Of a DNA stretch of 64,000 nucleotides, positions 1 to 11,648 are shown piece by piece. The stretch's first letter is position 1. Each line of letters opens with the position of its first letter. The DNA is from Lachnospiraceae bacterium (GTDB lineage Bacteria; Bacillota; Clostridia; Lachnospirales; Lachnospiraceae): positions 1 through 64,000 of the forward strand of contig JAILEQ010000064.1 in NCBI GenBank assembly GCA_024687305.1. Reading direction: 5' to 3'. The notes under the pieces are model-generated. The model was not told where the DNA came from. It did not search any database and saw nothing but the letters and a program-made list of their open reading frames with translations. Both the position numbers and the translations under genes were made by a program.

Positions 1-1
1 C

Positions 2-15
2 TTACAAATTTGTAA
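2..15. repeat. 14-bp perfect palindrome TTACAAATTTGTAA at the window edge
   Basis: Read directly; TTACAAATTTGTAA is its own reverse complement. Confidence 0.6.
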
Positions 16-77
16 CATTTCCCATAACCAAGAGACTACGTGCACATCGCTTTACAATGTGATGTTACATCGCGTTA

Positions 78-118
78 GTCAAGAAAGCGGACAAGAAATA
101 GTCAAGATTTGGTCAAGA
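78..118 (+). promoter_or_regulatory. Phased direct repeats GTCAAGA / GACAAGA / GTCAAGA / GTCAAGA starting at 78, 90, 101 and 112 (11-12 bp spacing)
   Basis: Read directly from sequence upstream of the toxin-antitoxin pair. Confidence 0.4.
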
Positions 119-161
119 AGTGACGCTATGATAACAGGGACGACAATTGCAGTGTTGATTA

Positions 162-181
162 TATAACGTGAACGCGTTATA
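162..181. promoter_or_regulatory. Operator-like inverted repeat TATAACG-N6-CGTTATA just upstream of the HTH gene
   Basis: Perfect 7-bp arms, 6-bp spacer, ends 8 bp before the ATG at 190. Confidence 0.5.
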
Positions 182-189
182 ATTATTCC

Positions 190-633
190 ATGATGAATGA
201 GAAATTGCTTGAAATCGTTGCCAAATCGGGTAAAAGCGCCTATAGGATCAGTAAAGAAACCGGCATACCATATACGACTATAAGTGAATTACTCACAGGC
301 AAAAAGTCAACAAACAGCATTGCTGCGGAGACACTTTGCAAAATTTGTTTATACTTCGAGTGTGAAATGTTGGAATTGATGGACTACCCTTTACTGTTCA
401 ATAATATCTCCGGTAAATATAAAAAGATCAATTACAAATGGCTTGTTGAAAACAATTCCATAAATTTGTATATAATCGATAATAATGATTGGAAACTATT
501 GGCTTCATATGATAAATGCAACACTAAGCATCCGTCGCTTTTTGCAAATGCATGTGCAGAAATACATATAGACGATTGGCTTAAAAAGAAAGAAAGAGAG
601 CAATTATATGAAAAACTACACATTAATGCATAA
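190..633 (+). CDS. HTH (XRE/Cro-like) protein, probable HipB-like antitoxin with an extra C-terminal domain
   Basis: N-terminal HTH (SAYRISKETGIPYTTISELLTGKK); overlaps the start of the HipA-like gene. Confidence 0.75.
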   Translation: MMNEKLLEIVAKSGKSAYRISKETGIPYTTISELLTGKKSTNSIAAETLCKICLYFECEMLELMDYPLLFNNISGKYKKINYKWLVENNSINLYIIDNNDWKLLASYDKCNTKHPSLFANACAEIHIDDWLKKKEREQLYEKLHINA

Positions 634-1783
634 AAATGAAGAGTGTGGAATCCTTACTATAGATGAGACGACCGGCCGATTTGAAGATTATCGAGATTAT
701 AATCGCGGATTCTCACCGTTTCTTAATAATGCAACTCTTGAGAATATGAAAAAATGGTGGGAACTTCGTGCAATTCCTGCCTCAAGGGAAACTATTCGAG
801 ACCTCATTGCATCTTTGGACGTAGTGACCAACGAAGAATACCTCGCCAAGAACCTTGCTCTGTCTGTAATTGACAGCTATTGGATAAAGCCTTTTGAAGC
901 AAGCATTGATTATAATGCCATAAATTTTTACAGTCTGATCAATTATAATGAAGGTAAAATACCCTATCATAATCCTACTTCTTACGATCCCAATGCATCG
1001 TTAAGCGGACAGATGGAGAAATATTGGGACATTTCCGGAACGGTTCCCGTTCTTGTCAAAGAAGCTTACAAATCTTTCGGTCAGCAGTCCGTAAATGAGG
1101 CTTTTGCATCCTTACTCCATTCAAAACAAATGGCCGATATTCCATTTGTAAAGTACAATATTACTTCTCGAGATGACGGTTCAATCGCATCAATGTGTAA
1201 CGCATTTACAACAAAAGACATAGAATACGTATCTGCTTACGAAATTCTTTATTCCGAAAAGCATTCTAATGATGTCAATGATTATAATGCATATATCGAA
1301 ATATGTCAGAAGCATGGGATTGATGTTCGCGACTTTATGGACTATCAGACGCTCACTGATTTCGTCCTCACAAACACTGACGAACATCTCATGAATTTTG
1401 GAATCTTACGCGATTCAAATACTCTTGAATTTATTGGACCTGCTCCGATATTTGATAGCGGAAACAGCATGTTCTTTGATAATCTCGGCAAAAATCCATA
1501 TACACGCGTTGAATTGTTAAACCAAAAGATGACTTCATTCTATAAGTCTGAAGAACGAATGTTGTCAAATGTGAAGAATAAGTTAATAGTTGATACTGAT
1601 CTTTTGCCTTTACCCAATGAAGTGGCTGATTTCTATAGAGAAAAAGGAATCCCGGATAGTCGGGCAGACATAATTGCCGCAAATTATGCAAACAAAGTGA
1701 TCATGTTGCAGGAATTTCAACATGGCAAAAGCATCTCTTTGTATAACGAAAAACATAAACATCAAAAATTGAAAAGAACATAA
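608..1783 (+). CDS. HipA-like serine/threonine kinase (toxin-like)
   Basis: Kinase-like motifs FVLTNTDEHLMNFGIL (catalytic Asp/Asn) and PIFDSGNSMF (DFG-like). Alternative start at 626. Overlaps the upstream HTH gene. Confidence 0.75.
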   Translation: MKNYTLMHKNEECGILTIDETTGRFEDYRDYNRGFSPFLNNATLENMKKWWELRAIPASRETIRDLIASLDVVTNEEYLAKNLALSVIDSYWIKPFEASIDYNAINFYSLINYNEGKIPYHNPTSYDPNASLSGQMEKYWDISGTVPVLVKEAYKSFGQQSVNEAFASLLHSKQMADIPFVKYNITSRDDGSIASMCNAFTTKDIEYVSAYEILYSEKHSNDVNDYNAYIEICQKHGIDVRDFMDYQTLTDFVLTNTDEHLMNFGILRDSNTLEFIGPAPIFDSGNSMFFDNLGKNPYTRVELLNQKMTSFYKSEERMLSNVKNKLIVDTDLLPLPNEVADFYREKGIPDSRADIIAANYANKVIMLQEFQHGKSISLYNEKHKHQKLKRT

Positions 1784-1800
1784 GAAAGCCTTAAACGAAA

Positions 1801-1829
1801 ACCCGGGGCGGCAAAGGCCGTCCCCGGGT
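1801..1829 (-). terminator. Intrinsic terminator hairpin ACCCGGGG...CCCCGGGT, followed on the minus strand by TTTTCGTTT
   Basis: GC-rich inverted repeat immediately after the mscL stop on the minus strand. Confidence 0.65.
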
Positions 1830-1844
1830 TGTAAACGCAACAGA

Positions 1845-2273
1845 TTATTTGCTTTCTTTAAGGAGGTCTCTGATTTCGGTAAGAAGTTCTTCCGAAGTGG
1901 GCTTTGCGGGCTCCTCGGGCTTCTCTTCTTTCTTGGCAAGTTTGTCCTTCATCTTGTTAATAGCCTTGATGAAGAAGAAAATGCAGAGCGCGATAAGCAG
2001 GAAATCAATGATGTTCTGAATAAAGCTTCCGTATAAAAGAGCAGCTTCTTCTTTTACGACTTCGCCGCCTTCGATGACTGCGGGACTCATGACAAGCTTC
2101 TTGGTGGAGAAATCAACTCCGCCTGTAGCAAGGCCCAGAAGCGGCATCAAAATGTCGTTTACAAGGCTTGTAACGATCTTGCCGAAAGCGCCGCCGATGA
2201 TAACACCGACTGCCATGTCGATAACATTGCCTTTTGCAATAAACTCTTTGAACTCTTTAATTGTTTTTTTCAT
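1845..2273 (-). CDS. mscL: Large-conductance mechanosensitive channel MscL
   Basis: MKKTIKEFKEFIAKGNVIDMAVGVIIGGAFGKIVTSLVNDILMPLLG is typical of MscL. Confidence 0.95.
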   Translation of the reverse strand: MKKTIKEFKEFIAKGNVIDMAVGVIIGGAFGKIVTSLVNDILMPLLGLATGGVDFSTKKLVMSPAVIEGGEVVKEEAALLYGSFIQNIIDFLLIALCIFFFIKAINKMKDKLAKKEEKPEEPAKPTSEELLTEIRDLLKESK

Positions 2274-3324
2274 CTTTTCCTTCTCCTTTGATCAAAAAGT
2301 TCGCAATCCTCAAAGCACCCTTTCCGTCAACGCACTTTTTCTGCGCGTCTGAATACATAACCCTTTGTTCGTAGCACTCTTCGATTGTGTAAATACAGTG
2401 TAGCAGATTACTTATCGTCTCGTCAAAATGCTTTTGCGCATTTCCCGCACTTTTTATTATTATTTTGCTGTCAAAAGTTATGTTTATAAGGTCCTGATTG
2501 TCGGCCATCGAAAAGATGACACTCGGAATACCCATACGGCAAAGCTCATAAGTGGTGCTTCCCGCGGCACTTATCGCATAATCGAATCGCGACAGAAATT
2601 CCGGCATATCGGTTATATCAGACCATATCTTCAACATATCGGGATGAGCTTCTTCCAGATTACAAAGGTAATCATAGTCCGAAGAAAAAGGTCCCACAAG
2701 AATGTTGAGTTTTATCCCATCCTCCGGCTCTTTAACAAATCTGTCGGCGATCGTCTTCGCTATGTGAAGCGAATCGGAGCCACCCGTGGAAACAAGGACG
2801 TTAAACGGTGGCTTTTCTTTTATTTCAATGGGCTTTGCTTCTATGAACTCTTTTCTAAGCGGAGCGTAGTCCGTTCCAAGGATAAGTTTTGGAAGCTTTA
2901 CATTCGCCTTTTTGTATATACTTTCGTAATCGGTCAGGTCCCCGTATATGTTGTAGTTGATGAGCACATCAACGGGATAGGCATCTTTGGAATAGTCGTC
3001 AAGGTAAACCGTCTCGGCGTATTTACCTATTTCTTCAAAGTACAAAGAAGAAAAATAGTATCCGTCACATATTATAAGATTGGGGTTTTCCTGTCTGATA
3101 AGAGCGGAAAACTTGGGAAGTTCGTCGATAGTCTTGTCAAAATCGGTATCAAGCACCGATACGTCAAAGCCTCTTTTGTTGATGAGTTCTTTGGCGTCAC
3201 TTTTTGCGCAGACAAACAAGACCGATGCACCCAAAGACTTAAGTGCATCGGCTATCGAAAGGCATCTCATAACATGTCCCATCGATACCGTTTTGTTGGC
3301 ATCGGCTCTTATCAGTACTTTCAA
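2257..3324 (-). CDS. PseG/SpsG-like glycosyltransferase-fold protein (UDP-2,4-diacetamido-2,4,6-trideoxy-beta-L-altropyranose hydrolase family)
   Basis: N-terminus MKVLIRADANKTVSMGHVMRCLSIADAL and C-terminal AAGSTTYELCRMGIPSV match the PseG/SpsG family. Confidence 0.8.
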   Translation of the reverse strand: MKVLIRADANKTVSMGHVMRCLSIADALKSLGASVLFVCAKSDAKELINKRGFDVSVLDTDFDKTIDELPKFSALIRQENPNLIICDGYYFSSLYFEEIGKYAETVYLDDYSKDAYPVDVLINYNIYGDLTDYESIYKKANVKLPKLILGTDYAPLRKEFIEAKPIEIKEKPPFNVLVSTGGSDSLHIAKTIADRFVKEPEDGIKLNILVGPFSSDYDYLCNLEEAHPDMLKIWSDITDMPEFLSRFDYAISAAGSTTYELCRMGIPSVIFSMADNQDLINITFDSKIIIKSAGNAQKHFDETISNLLHCIYTIEECYEQRVMYSDAQKKCVDGKGALRIANFLIKGEGKDEKNN

Positions 3325-3340
3325 ACCGTTACCTCACGTT

Positions 3341-4237
3341 CTAATTTTCAGGATAAAACACTCCGGGAACGGGAGTGCGCATATTTGCATGTGCGTAATT
3401 CATCGCACGTTTTAAACATTCGTCATATTTGCAATGCTCAAGCAAACTTACGACAAGCCCGGCAACGCAGCAGTCACCGCTTCCGACGGTCGATACTACT
3501 TTCACATTTTTCCCTGGGTCGCTGTCTTTATACATCTTATCGGTTTCAAATGAGTACAGTACTCCGCCTTTTTCTCCGAATGTGGCCAGAACGATCGGAA
3601 TATCGTACATTCCCGATATCTTCTTTACTATTTTTTCCGTCTCTTTATCGTTTTCCGGAATCATGCCCGTGATCTCGCTTAATTCCTCTTCATTGGGTTT
3701 TATGGCATAAGGCGACGACTCAAGTCCGAGCAACAATGCCTCACCCGATGAATCAAGGAGCGTATATGCTCCTTTCATCTTACACAATGCTATAAGCCTT
3801 TTGTAAGCGTCTGAGGGCATTCCTTTGGGAAGTGAACCCGAAAAGATGACCCAGTCACCTTCAAAAACGTTCTCAAGAAGAATATTGTATACTCGCGTAA
3901 GATCTTCTTCGGAGGCGGTAAAACCTGTGCTCTTTTTGTGATGCTCAAGTCCGTCCGACGTGTCCGTGATAGTGGTGTTTTTCCTGGTGGAGCCCTTTAC
4001 CGTTAAGAATATCGCATTGACCTTGTCATCCTTTATGGTGTTGAAAAGCCTGACATCCTTTATGCCGACAAGTGCAACGGCTGTTGACGGTATACCTGCG
4101 CTTCTTAGCGCTCTCGATACGTTTATCCCTTTTCCCGCGGGAATGTTTAACGCCTTCTTTTTGTTCTTTTCAAGATAATCTTTTTCGCTTATCACGACAT
4201 CGATCGCCGTGTTAAGAGTCACGGTATAGACAGCCAT
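3341..4237 (-). CDS. PfkB-family sugar kinase, probable 1-phosphofructokinase/tagatose-6-phosphate kinase-like
   Basis: MAVYTVTLNTAIDVVI, NIPAGKGINVSRAL and VVSTVGSGDCCVAGLV are PfkB motifs. Confidence 0.85.
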   Translation of the reverse strand: MAVYTVTLNTAIDVVISEKDYLEKNKKKALNIPAGKGINVSRALRSAGIPSTAVALVGIKDVRLFNTIKDDKVNAIFLTVKGSTRKNTTITDTSDGLEHHKKSTGFTASEEDLTRVYNILLENVFEGDWVIFSGSLPKGMPSDAYKRLIALCKMKGAYTLLDSSGEALLLGLESSPYAIKPNEEELSEITGMIPENDKETEKIVKKISGMYDIPIVLATFGEKGGVLYSFETDKMYKDSDPGKNVKVVSTVGSGDCCVAGLVVSLLEHCKYDECLKRAMNYAHANMRTPVPGVFYPEN

Positions 4238-4306
4238 TTTAAGGAAATACCCTCCAAACGAATCTAAGGAAACACCTTTCGATGTTTCCTTATCATGTAA
4301 GTTACA

Positions 4307-4708
4307 TTATTCTTTTACGCTTAATCTCACGAGTGCTCGATTAAGCTTTGCGGTAGCGAGTGCAAAGTCTTTGTCGCTTAAGCCTTGGGTTTTAAGGATG
4401 GCTTCAGCTTTTTCCTTGGCCCTCTCTGCCCTTTCTTTGTCTATATCCTCTTCCCACTCCCATGTAGTGGCAAGAAGGTGACAGGAACCGTCCATAACGC
4501 TCAACATTCCGCCGATACAAGCGGCATGTCTTTCGGTTCCGTCTTCAAGTCTTATGAATGCTTCGCCCATACCAAGCGCGGTCACATAATTGATGTGCTC
4601 TGCAAGGATGGCTACGTCACCTGTAATGGAACGGCACTTGACGCGCTCGATATTGCCTTCGTACAACAGGCCGTCCGGTGTACCGATACGTATCGGAAAT
4701 GTCTTCAT
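4307..4708 (-). CDS. atpC: F-type ATP synthase epsilon subunit
   Basis: Position at end of atp operon; epsilon-like sequence (MKTFPIRIGTPDGLLYEGN). Confidence 0.9.
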   Translation of the reverse strand: MKTFPIRIGTPDGLLYEGNIERVKCRSITGDVAILAEHINYVTALGMGEAFIRLEDGTERHAACIGGMLSVMDGSCHLLATTWEWEEDIDKERAERAKEKAEAILKTQGLSDKDFALATAKLNRALVRLSVKE

Positions 4709-4720
4709 AGACGACCTCCT

Positions 4721-6115
<1,395 letters not shown>

Positions 6116-6147
6116 TTACGAATCTCCTTTAATATTTTCTCGGGGTA

Positions 6148-7002
6148 TCAAAGACCCTCGGCACCTCCGACTATTTCGGTAATTTCCTGCGTAATGCTTG
6201 CCTGACGTGCACGGTTGTACTGAAGATTTAATGTTCCTATCATCTCTTCGGCATTGCTGGTGGCCGATTCCATGGCGGTTCTTCTGGCCGCCTGTTCACT
6301 TGCCACACTGTCACATACCGCTCCGAATACGACTCCCGCCATATATTCGGGAACGATCGCATCGAAAACTTCCGTGCTCTCGGGCTCATATAAGATGAGG
6401 TTTCTTACCGGCTCGGTTTCTTCCTCATCGGTAAGCTCGGATAAAGGTAACACGGGAACAAAATGCGGTTCCTGTGAAAGCATTGATACAAACTCTGTGT
6501 AAACAAGTCCGACGGTAGAATATTCTCCCGTTTTGAACTCGTCACATATAAGCCTTGCGACTTCAAAGGAGTCACCCACTGATATGGATGCGATCTCAGC
6601 GAATTCTTCGCTTAAGATATCTGCCTTTCTTCTCTTAAAATATTCGACTGCCTTCTTTCCTATGGGAAGAACGGTATATTCTTTTCCCGCAGCATCGGCT
6701 TCGAAACATTTAAAGAGGTTGTTGTTGTATCCGCCTGCCAGTCCTCTGTCACCGGCGATAACCACATAGCAGACTTTAGTTCCTTCGGATGCTTTCGCAT
6801 ATATCGATGAAAAATCGGTATTTCCGGCAGCTATCGTCTTAAGTGTATCGTACAGTTCTTCGAAGTAAGGACGGCAATTATCCGAACGTTCTTTGGCTCT
6901 GCGCAGTTTGGAGGATGCCACAAGTTCCATTGCTTTTGTGATCTGCATGGTGTTTTCAACACTCTTTATACGCAGCTTCACGGCTTTCATGTTTGCAGCC
7001 AT
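6148..7002 (-). CDS. atpG: F-type ATP synthase gamma subunit
   Basis: AANMKAVKLRIKSVENTMQITKAMELVASSKLRRA; operon position. Confidence 0.97.
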   Translation of the reverse strand: MAANMKAVKLRIKSVENTMQITKAMELVASSKLRRAKERSDNCRPYFEELYDTLKTIAAGNTDFSSIYAKASEGTKVCYVVIAGDRGLAGGYNNNLFKCFEADAAGKEYTVLPIGKKAVEYFKRRKADILSEEFAEIASISVGDSFEVARLICDEFKTGEYSTVGLVYTEFVSMLSQEPHFVPVLPLSELTDEEETEPVRNLILYEPESTEVFDAIVPEYMAGVVFGAVCDSVASEQAARRTAMESATSNAEEMIGTLNLQYNRARQASITQEITEIVGGAEGL

Positions 7003-7020
7003 AAACTTCCTCCATCCTTT

Positions 7021-8550
7021 TTATTTTCCGTACTTAAGATCAACGAACTCTTTGGTAAATCTTTCAAGTGCGTTCTTTAAGTTGTTTTCGGTTTCTTCTT
7101 CAAGCTTTCCGGTGGATACGATGGCATCCATAGCCTTTGAACCGTCTACGTCGGTATCAAGGAATGCATAAAGTTTTGCTTCGTATTCCTTAACGTCCTC
7201 GACAGCTACATTCGTTAAGTAGTTCTTGGTAACTGCGTATATGATGGCAACCTGCTTTTCAACCGCAACGGGTGAATTCTGGTTTTGCTTCAAAACCTCA
7301 ACGATTCTCGCACCCTGATCGAGACGTGCCTTAGTATCGGCGTCAAGATCCGAACCAAACTGTGCGAATGACTGAAGCTCTCTGTACTGAGAATAAATAA
7401 GCTTTAATGTTCCGGCAACTTTCTTCATCGCCTTGATCTGTGCGTTACCACCTACTCTGGATACCGAAATACCGGGGTTAACAGCCGGCATAACGCCCGA
7501 GTGGAAAAGCTCTGTCTCAAGGAATATCTGACCGTCGGTAATTGAGATAACGTTCGTGGGAATGTATGCAGAAACGTCACCTGCCTGGGTCTCGATAACG
7601 GGAAGAGCGGTAAGTGAACCGCCGCCGTGTGCTTCGTCAAGTTTTGCCGCACGTTCGAGAAGTCTCGAGTGAAGATAGAATACATCACCGGGATATGCTT
7701 CACGTCCGGGGGGACGACGAATCAACAATGAAAGTGCTCTGTATGCTACGGCGTGCTTGGAAAGATCGTCGTAGATAACAAGCACGTGCTTGCCCTTATT
7801 CATGAAATACTCACCCATGGCGCAGCCCGAATAAGGAGCTATATACTGTAAGGGGCTTGCTTCCGATGCCGTAGCGGCAACTACGATCGTGTAGTCCATT
7901 GCCCCGTTCTTTGCGAGATTCTCAACAAGGTTGGTAACGGTTGAACGCTTCTGACCGATCGCAACATAGATACAGATAACGTCCTTGCCCTTCTGGTTGA
8001 TGATCGTATCGGTAGCTAGGGTTGTTTTACCTGTCTGACGGTCACCGATGATAAGCTCACGCTGACCACGTCCGATCGGGATCATAGAGTCGATAGCTTT
8101 GATACCTGTCTGAAGGGGCTCGAAAACTGACTGTCTTTCACAGATACCGGGTGCCGGGCTTTCGATCGCACGGAACTCATCTGTGGTTATGGGTCCGTTT
8201 CCGTCGATGGGCTGACCGAGTGCATTAACGACACGACCGATCATTGCATCACCTACCGGTACCGAAACAACCTTACCGGTACGCTTAACTGTCTGGCCTT
8301 CACCAATCTTCTCATCCGATCCGAACAATACTATCGAAACACTGTTTTCTTCGAGGTTCTGAGCCATACCGAAGCTTCCGTCTTCGAACTCAAGAAGCTC
8401 GCCGGCCATTACGTTAAGCAGGCCGCCCGCTCTTGCGATACCGTCACCTACGTTAAGTATCGTTCCGGTCTCGTTTTGCTTTATCGTGTTTTCGTAATAT
8501 TTGATCTGACTGCGGATGACCTTGGATATTTCTTCGGGTTTTAATTGCAT
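7021..8550 (-). CDS. atpA: F-type ATP synthase alpha subunit
   Basis: [49 protein letters not shown]. Confidence 0.98.
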   Translation of the reverse strand: MQLKPEEISKVIRSQIKYYENTIKQNETGTILNVGDGIARAGGLLNVMAGELLEFEDGSFGMAQNLEENSVSIVLFGSDEKIGEGQTVKRTGKVVSVPVGDAMIGRVVNALGQPIDGNGPITTDEFRAIESPAPGICERQSVFEPLQTGIKAIDSMIPIGRGQRELIIGDRQTGKTTLATDTIINQKGKDVICIYVAIGQKRSTVTNLVENLAKNGAMDYTIVVAATASEASPLQYIAPYSGCAMGEYFMNKGKHVLVIYDDLSKHAVAYRALSLLIRRPPGREAYPGDVFYLHSRLLERAAKLDEAHGGGSLTALPVIETQAGDVSAYIPTNVISITDGQIFLETELFHSGVMPAVNPGISVSRVGGNAQIKAMKKVAGTLKLIYSQYRELQSFAQFGSDLDADTKARLDQGARIVEVLKQNQNSPVAVEKQVAIIYAVTKNYLTNVAVEDVKEYEAKLYAFLDTDVDGSKAMDAIVSTGKLEEETENNLKNALERFTKEFVDLKYGK

Positions 8551-8563
8551 AATCCATCCATCC

Positions 8564-9109
8564 TTATATAATCGTATTGTTTATACTTGCGGAAATGTCC
8601 GACATACGGGTTGCTACCGTACCATCCAACTGCTTTCCTTCAATCTCTACCTTGATGCCCGCAAGCACCGATGCATCCACCTTTGAGATGATGTTTACCG
8701 TCTTCCCTGTAGACGCTTCGAGTTTTGCCTTAAGTGCTTTAAGCTGTCCGTCGTTTAACGAAACGGCACTCGTTACATAAGCATCGCAGATATTGTTGTC
8801 CGCATTGAAGCGCTTTATGAACTCTTCCAAACAACCTTCGTATTCGTTAAAAATACCTTTTTCGCATAAAAGCTTCAAAAAGTTCTTAAGATAGGGCTCG
8901 ATACCGTCTCCAAAGGCCTCATCGATAAGCTTAGTACGCTCGGTCTTTTTAATGGCAGGTTCGTTTAAGAGTTTCAAGTAATCGGGGTTTTCTCTGAAAA
9001 TATCCCTGATCTGAAGCATCTGCTCTTTTACAGATGCCGTTAAACCTTCCTCGGCGGCAAGATCGTACAGACTGCCACCGTATACTCCGGCACGTTCTGT
9101 CATGATCAC
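8564..9109 (-). CDS. atpH: F-type ATP synthase delta subunit
   Basis: OSCP/delta-like sequence and operon position. Confidence 0.92.
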   Translation of the reverse strand: MIMTERAGVYGGSLYDLAAEEGLTASVKEQMLQIRDIFRENPDYLKLLNEPAIKKTERTKLIDEAFGDGIEPYLKNFLKLLCEKGIFNEYEGCLEEFIKRFNADNNICDAYVTSAVSLNDGQLKALKAKLEASTGKTVNIISKVDASVLAGIKVEIEGKQLDGTVATRMSDISASINNTII

Positions 9110-9681
9110 GCCTCTCCTACTTTTTCAATAAACTCATTTATCAGCTTATTATGGTCTTCTTCGTTGATCTCACGCTCGATAACCTTGCCGGCAATTTCCA
9201 TTGCCATGCCGCCGATCTCTTCTTTGAGCTCGTTAACCGCTTTACGCTTCTCCTGTTCGATATCCTTCTCGGCTTTTGCCTTGATGGCAACAGCGTTTGC
9301 GGAAGCCTCTTTTAAGATCTCGTCGCTCTTTGCCGAAGCAGTCTTTGTTGCGTCGGCAAGTATTGCGTTGGCCTTATCGCGTGCCTCAAGCATGTTCTGC
9401 TCATATTCGGCTTTCATTGCCAATGCTTCTTCTTTAGCCTTTACAGCATCGCTTATCTCTGCGTCGGCTTTCGCTTTACGCTTTTCAAGCACTTCGCGGA
9501 TGGGCTTAAAAAGAAACTTCTTGATCAGAAACATCTGAAGAAAAAGGTTTAATATCTGCGCTATGAAGTTCCATGGTACGAGTGTTACCAGCTCCTGATA
9601 ACGGGGAGTTTCTTCACCTGCGGTGAGAAGCACGTTCGTTATCGAAAGCATGGCATTTATCAGTTCCTGATGTTCTGCCAC
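9106..9681 (-). CDS. atpF: F-type ATP synthase subunit b
   Basis: FIAQILNLFLQMFLIKKFLFKPIREVLEKRKAKADAEI; operon position. Start may be internal. Confidence 0.93.
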   Translation of the reverse strand: MAEHQELINAMLSITNVLLTAGEETPRYQELVTLVPWNFIAQILNLFLQMFLIKKFLFKPIREVLEKRKAKADAEISDAVKAKEEALAMKAEYEQNMLEARDKANAILADATKTASAKSDEILKEASANAVAIKAKAEKDIEQEKRKAVNELKEEIGGMAMEIAGKVIEREINEEDHNKLINEFIEKVGEA

Positions 9682-9718
9682 TCTTCATAACCTCCTGTTC
9701 TTAGTGATGTTTCAATAA

Positions 9719-10039
<321 letters not shown>

Positions 10040-10043
10040 TTAA

Positions 10044-10802
10044 TCATTCTTCCGCCGCATTGGCGATATACATTACGGTCAACATACAGAAGATGTATGC
10101 CTGCATAACACCCGTGAACCAGTCGAAGTATACCGACAGTATCGCAGGTAATCCGACATCCAGGATCGGTATGCACGAAAGGAACTTTCCTACCGCTCCG
10201 GGAATGAGTCCGAGCAATGCCTTGCTTGCAACCGCAAGTGCCGCATAGATAAGTCCGTTGATTACTATACCCGATAAAATGTTACCGAAGTGACGACAAG
10301 CCAAGCTTATCGGTGTAGCAAGTTCCGAAAGAACGTTGAACGGAGTCATGACCGCGATGGGAGTCGTAAAACCTTTTAAGTAACCTCCGACACCGCTTGT
10401 CTTTATCTTTTGGGCGGTTATCATGGTGAATACCACGATCGCCCACGCAGCCTCTGTACTAAGATCCGCCGTAGGACTTCGAAGTCCCGTAAGGCTTATG
10501 AGGTTTGACACCAAACTTGTCGAGAACAATGCCGCTACAAACGGAACCATGTACTTAAACTTGGGGCCCATGTTGCCGACCACGAAATTATCGGCCGCCT
10601 CAACGAGCATCTCCGCGAAAGCCTGTCTCTTACTTATGTTCTCAACTTTTAAGTCGTGGGTAAGCCAAATGCAAAGACCCGTGATGAGTAACATTACTAT
10701 CCAGCTTACAACAAGCGTTTCGTTTATCTGGAGCCTTCCGAGTATCGGTATGTCAAACGGTAACTCATAATATATCTTGGCGCCGTTAACACTGATTTCC
10801 AT
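10044..10802 (-). CDS. atpB: F-type ATP synthase subunit a
   Basis: Multi-TM protein with subunit a C-terminal pattern; operon position. Confidence 0.93.
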   Translation of the reverse strand: MEISVNGAKIYYELPFDIPILGRLQINETLVVSWIVMLLITGLCIWLTHDLKVENISKRQAFAEMLVEAADNFVVGNMGPKFKYMVPFVAALFSTSLVSNLISLTGLRSPTADLSTEAAWAIVVFTMITAQKIKTSGVGGYLKGFTTPIAVMTPFNVLSELATPISLACRHFGNILSGIVINGLIYAALAVASKALLGLIPGAVGKFLSCIPILDVGLPAILSVYFDWFTGVMQAYIFCMLTVMYIANAAEE

Positions 10803-11238
10803 CTTGCTTTACGTCCACCTCCTTATTGATAGTTCTTTTCGATTTGATTATTCCGACCAGTTTTATTCCCGCACTGGGGAACAAAAGAGGTAAAAAGCCT
10901 GCCACCCAGAAAAAGCACGGAGCCGCAAGGGCGGCAATAAGCCATATGACCTGAAGTAACATTCGACGCGAAAAGCTTATCTTCATAAGCGATCTCGCAC
11001 GTTTTTCGTCCTCTTCGGACGCAACTTTCTGAACGGTTATCGCCATTAAAAAGAAATTGAGAACCGCTACGATAAATCCGCCAACACCGCCGAGAATAAC
11101 GGTGTGATCAAAAGGGACCGTATCGGGAATGAACCTGCTAAACACAAAGAACAAAACGAACATAACAACCGTACCGACTCCGGTATAGATCGCTATATTT
11201 TTTGTTTCTTTCTTGACTGCCGGTTGAAGTTTTCCCAT
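10786..11238 (-). CDS. AtpI-like membrane protein
   Basis: 4-TM small protein preceding atpB with 17-nt overlap. Confidence 0.6.
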   Translation of the reverse strand: MGKLQPAVKKETKNIAIYTGVGTVVMFVLFFVFSRFIPDTVPFDHTVILGGVGGFIVAVLNFFLMAITVQKVASEEDEKRARSLMKISFSRRMLLQVIWLIAALAAPCFFWVAGFLPLLFPSAGIKLVGIIKSKRTINKEVDVKQDGNQC

Positions 11239-11253
11239 AAAAACGACTTACCC

Positions 11254-11511
11254 CTAATGTTTATTAAATGAAACCTTGGGTTTCTTTTCTTTTTTCTGAC
11301 GGTTGATCACAGATAAATAGAATTTGTATGCGGTCATGAACGATGCACCGATACCAAGAATAAATCCTATAATGTAGATCCAGGGACCAATTGAAAAACG
11401 GTCACACAAAAACCAGCATATCCCGACACAGACAAGCATCGGCATAATGAACGACAGTCCCAACTGCGTTAACAAAGTCAGTTTTTGCGCTATCTCACGC
11501 CATTGTTTCAT
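11254..11511 (-). CDS. AtpZ-like small membrane protein
   Basis: MKQWREIAQKLTLLTQLGLSFIMPMLVCVGICWFL...; start adjusted to the Met after GCAGGATC. Confidence 0.65.
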   Translation of the reverse strand: MKQWREIAQKLTLLTQLGLSFIMPMLVCVGICWFLCDRFSIGPWIYIIGFILGIGASFMTAYKFYLSVINRQKKEKKPKVSFNKH

Positions 11512-11558
11512 AAATGATCCTGCACGATGTGATGTTAAATATCCCAAAACCACAAAGG

Positions 11559-11587
11559 ATTGTATCAGATAATCATTTAATAATCAA
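11559..11587 (-). promoter_or_regulatory. Predicted sigma-A promoter of the atp operon: TTGATT-N17-TACAAT
   Basis: -35 (revcomp AATCAA 11582-11587), -10 (revcomp ATTGTA 11559-11564), 17-bp spacer. Confidence 0.65.
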
Positions 11588-11648
11588 TGGATATATATAT
11601 TATAATAAGTAAAAATCTTATATATTCTACATTGCACCGATTAACCGC

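Noticed and set aside
2428-3672. 414-aa plus-strand ORF opposite pseG/pfkB
   Set aside because: Antisense shadow of two well-supported minus-strand genes; composition (Arg/Tyr/Phe-rich) is not protein-like.
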